In this document: in pieces, positions 7,577 through 9,273 of the stretch
Layout: every line of letters begins with the position of its first letter
Numbering within the stretch: the first letter of the stretch is position 1
Source of the DNA: Candidatus Helarchaeota archaeon
GTDB taxonomy: Archaea > Asgardarchaeota > Lokiarchaeia > Helarchaeales > JABXJV01
Length of the DNA: 9,273 nt
Reading direction: 5' to 3'
Assembly (NCBI GenBank): GCA_013375355.1
Contig: JABXJV010000143.1
Coordinates: 1 to 9,273 of the forward strand
Notes under the pieces: generated by a model
What the model was told of the DNA's origin: nothing
The model's input: the letters and a program-made list of their open reading frames with translations, nothing else
The model's database searches: none
Position numbers and translations under genes: made by a program

Positions 7577-8404
7577 ATGAATTTAATAAGCAAAGATGCA
7601 AAAATAGGTAAAAATGTTAAGACAAAACAAGGTGTAATTATTGAAGACGGTGCTGTAGTAGGAGATAATTGCCTAATCGGTTATAATTCAATTATAAAAT
7701 CAAATGTTCATCTCGGTTCGAATTCTGTTATAGGAGATTTTGTTGTCTTGGGACAGTATATTGAATATTTTCATAAGGATGAGACAAAAAAAGATAGAGT
7801 CGGATATTTACAAGACCCCGAAGGATATATTAATCCTGTTTTAAAAATTGGAGAAAATGCAAATATTCGTTCTTACACTTTAATTTATGCAGACTGTGAA
7901 ATTGGGGATAAATTCGAAACTGGTTCCTGGATAATGATCAGACAGGGATGTAAAATTGGTTATAATAATTATGTAGGAAACCATTCTGAATTTTGGGGAC
8001 CTTTAGAAATCGGAGATCATAATAGATTTATTAATCTTAACCATTTAGGAGATACAACTGTTGTAAAAAACTTTACTTGGTGGTTTCCATACTCTGGGGC
8101 GGCGACGGATTTGCATCCCCCATGCGGAAAATGTATAAAAGGACCAGTAGTCGAAGATTATGTAATCGTTGGAAGCATTGGTGTTCTTCTTCCTAGAATA
8201 ACAGTTGGAAAAAGTGCTATAATAGGAGCTCTCTCACTAGTTACCCGTGATGTTCCGCCCGAAACCATTGTTATGGGAAATCCCGCAAAGGTTGTTAAGA
8301 ATATCAGAGATATCAAATGTCCATTAGGAATTATTGACCACCCTTATCCATGGCAAGAAACTATGGATAAAGAAAGAGGAAGACGATATGGTTATCCCTG
8401 GTAA
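7577..8404 (+). CDS. Left-handed beta-helix (hexapeptide) acyltransferase, copy 2
   Basis: This is a paralog of the preceding gene with the same length and architecture: helix coils from 3 to 62, a variable insertion (about 62-88), coils to about 236 and a C-terminal tail. It shares DLHPPCGKCIKGPV (178-191), CPLGIID (248-254), PYPW and the RYGYP ending. The candidate catalytic histidine is H156 in NLNHLGD. It departs from copy 1 most in the insertion, where HKDETKKDRVGY replaces NGEDETKLGY, and in the coil after the candidate histidine (VVKNFTWWFPYSGAA instead of VIGDCCWFLPYATLA). That pattern suggests a different sugar or acyl group; this is inference. The probable role is acylation of an amino-sugar nucleotide in the cytosol. 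Its last 17 bases overlap the next gene, which indicates co-transcription and translational coupling. Confidence 0.85.
   Translation: MNLISKDAKIGKNVKTKQGVIIEDGAVVGDNCLIGYNSIIKSNVHLGSNSVIGDFVVLGQYIEYFHKDETKKDRVGYLQDPEGYINPVLKIGENANIRSYTLIYADCEIGDKFETGSWIMIRQGCKIGYNNYVGNHSEFWGPLEIGDHNRFINLNHLGDTTVVKNFTWWFPYSGAATDLHPPCGKCIKGPVVEDYVIVGSIGVLLPRITVGKSAIIGALSLVTRDVPPETIVMGNPAKVVKNIRDIKCPLGIIDHPYPWQETMDKERGRRYGYPW
8376..8379 (+). promoter_or_regulatory. Shine-Dalgarno site of the six-hairpin gene
   Basis: GAGG stands eight bases before the ATG at 8388, inside the end of the second acyltransferase gene. It supports that ATG as the start of the overlapping gene. It contrasts with the first-in-transcript genes here, which mostly lack such a site. 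Confidence 0.5.
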
Positions 8405-9273
8405 ATTAGATAAAGATTATATTTTTGATAAAATTCAATCAATTAAATCCTGGTTATTAAATTCTGGAATTCAATGCATAGAAGAAGACCAGGATTGTAT
8501 TCTAGGATCTTTCCAATGTTGGTACGATTTAAGTAAGAAAAACTATCCATTTGCGTATTCTGAAATAACTGGATATGGAATAACCACACTGCTTTATTTA
8601 AATCATATTGCGCCAGATCCTTCTTTGATTGACCGCGCTATCAAAGCTGGAGACTACTTAATAAATTTTGCACAAATAAGCCGTGATGGGATTTTTAATG
8701 ACCGATATTTATATCATAGGGAAAACTTTCGACCTTGGTTATTTTCATTCGACAATGCAATGTGTTTAAACGGCTTTGTTAATTTATATAAACAAACAAA
8801 AAACAAACATTATCTTGATATGGCTAAGAAGGTTGGTAGTTGGTTAATTAATGATATGCAGAAGGAGGATGGTTCATTTTTTGCAGTTTATGATGCAGAT
8901 AATAAAATCTATATCGACGGATATGGAAAATGGTCCACTCAATCCGAGCCTTTCCATACTAAGAATGCTATTGGATTATTAAATCTTTATACAGTCACTA
9001 AAATGGACAGTTTTAAAAAAAGTGCGATTAATGTATGTGATTGGGCATTAACTCTACAAAAAGAAAATGGTCGATTTATTAATTTTTTGAAAAAAGGGTA
9101 TACTCATACTCATCCGCATATTTATGCAGCAGAAGGGCTATTTTGTGTAGGTCTTATTTTAAAAAATAAGGAATATATTAAAAGTGCTAAAAGGGCAGTT
9201 GATTGGATATTAAAAAACCAATTTAAAAATGGAGGCTTCCCTGCTTGGTATATAGATAGAAAATTCTTACCAG
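8388..9273 (+). CDS. Six-hairpin/alpha-alpha toroid protein, glycosidase-like, 3' partial
   Basis: The frame is open from this ATG to the right edge (295 codons plus one base) with no stop, so the gene is truncated by the window. The protein shows the repeating helix pairs of an (alpha/alpha) toroid, a fold shared by six-hairpin glycosidases, N-acylglucosamine 2-epimerases and terpene cyclase-like proteins. Its repeats are CLNGFVNLYKQTKNKHYLDMAKK through MQKEDGSFF (126-165), LLNLYTVTKMDSFKKSA through LQKENGRF (197-230) and CVGLILKNKEYIKSAKRA through NQFKNGGFPAWY (253-288), each ending in a Q-x-x-(D/N)G-x-F turn. Other notable parts are YSEITGYGITTLLYL (57-71), FDNAM (121-125) and THTHPHIYAAEG (239-250). 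No signal peptide is seen, so it is probably cytosolic. It overlaps the upstream acyltransferase gene by 17 bases and has a GAGG site. No enzyme activity can be assigned; glycan trimming or sugar epimerisation are possibilities. Confidence 0.72.
   Translation, partial: MVIPGKLDKDYIFDKIQSIKSWLLNSGIQCIEEDQDCILGSFQCWYDLSKKNYPFAYSEITGYGITTLLYLNHIAPDPSLIDRAIKAGDYLINFAQISRDGIFNDRYLYHRENFRPWLFSFDNAMCLNGFVNLYKQTKNKHYLDMAKKVGSWLINDMQKEDGSFFAVYDADNKIYIDGYGKWSTQSEPFHTKNAIGLLNLYTVTKMDSFKKSAINVCDWALTLQKENGRFINFLKKGYTHTHPHIYAAEGLFCVGLILKNKEYIKSAKRAVDWILKNQFKNGGFPAWYIDRKFLP

Overview
This AT-rich window (about 30% GC by eye) looks like a surface-polysaccharide or glycoprotein-glycan biosynthesis locus from an uncultured archaeon. 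The archaeal reading rests on four things: a DUF1616-type membrane protein with an N-terminal winged-helix-like segment, a DUF362 protein with the archaeal-style DGTIIGDGAGPRT signature, TATA-like boxes about 27-28 bases upstream of start codons with no Shine-Dalgarno sequence, and T-rich stretches instead of hairpin terminators. An Asgard-type archaeon is possible, but that is a guess from domain architecture and cannot be settled here.

Layout, left to right: (1) the 3' part of a GT-B glycosyltransferase (+), cut by the left edge; (2) a two-gene minus-strand operon, read right to left, of a 799-residue polytopic DUF1616/GT-C-like protein followed 14 bases later by a SAM-dependent methyltransferase; (3) a DUF362 protein (+), divergent from that operon across 96 bases; (4) a nucleotide-sugar 4,6-dehydratase/epimerase-like SDR protein (-), convergent with DUF362; (5) two tandem paralogous left-handed beta-helix acyltransferases (+), each 275 residues and each with a similar 35-base upstream region; (6) a six-hairpin/toroid protein (+) that overlaps the second acyltransferase by 17 bases and runs off the right edge. 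No gap between genes exceeds about 145 bases, and I saw no tRNA, rRNA, CRISPR array or insertion sequence.

As inferred, the SDR enzyme would modify a nucleotide-activated sugar. The two acyltransferases would acylate amino-sugar nucleotides, with the required aminotransferase expected outside the window. The GT-B enzyme and the GT-C-like protein would assemble or transfer the glycan, and the methyltransferase would modify or cap it. DUF362 and the six-hairpin protein have no assigned step. Their co-location, and the duplicated acyltransferase unit with its promoter, are the most interesting points. I do not see clear evidence for a wholly new system.
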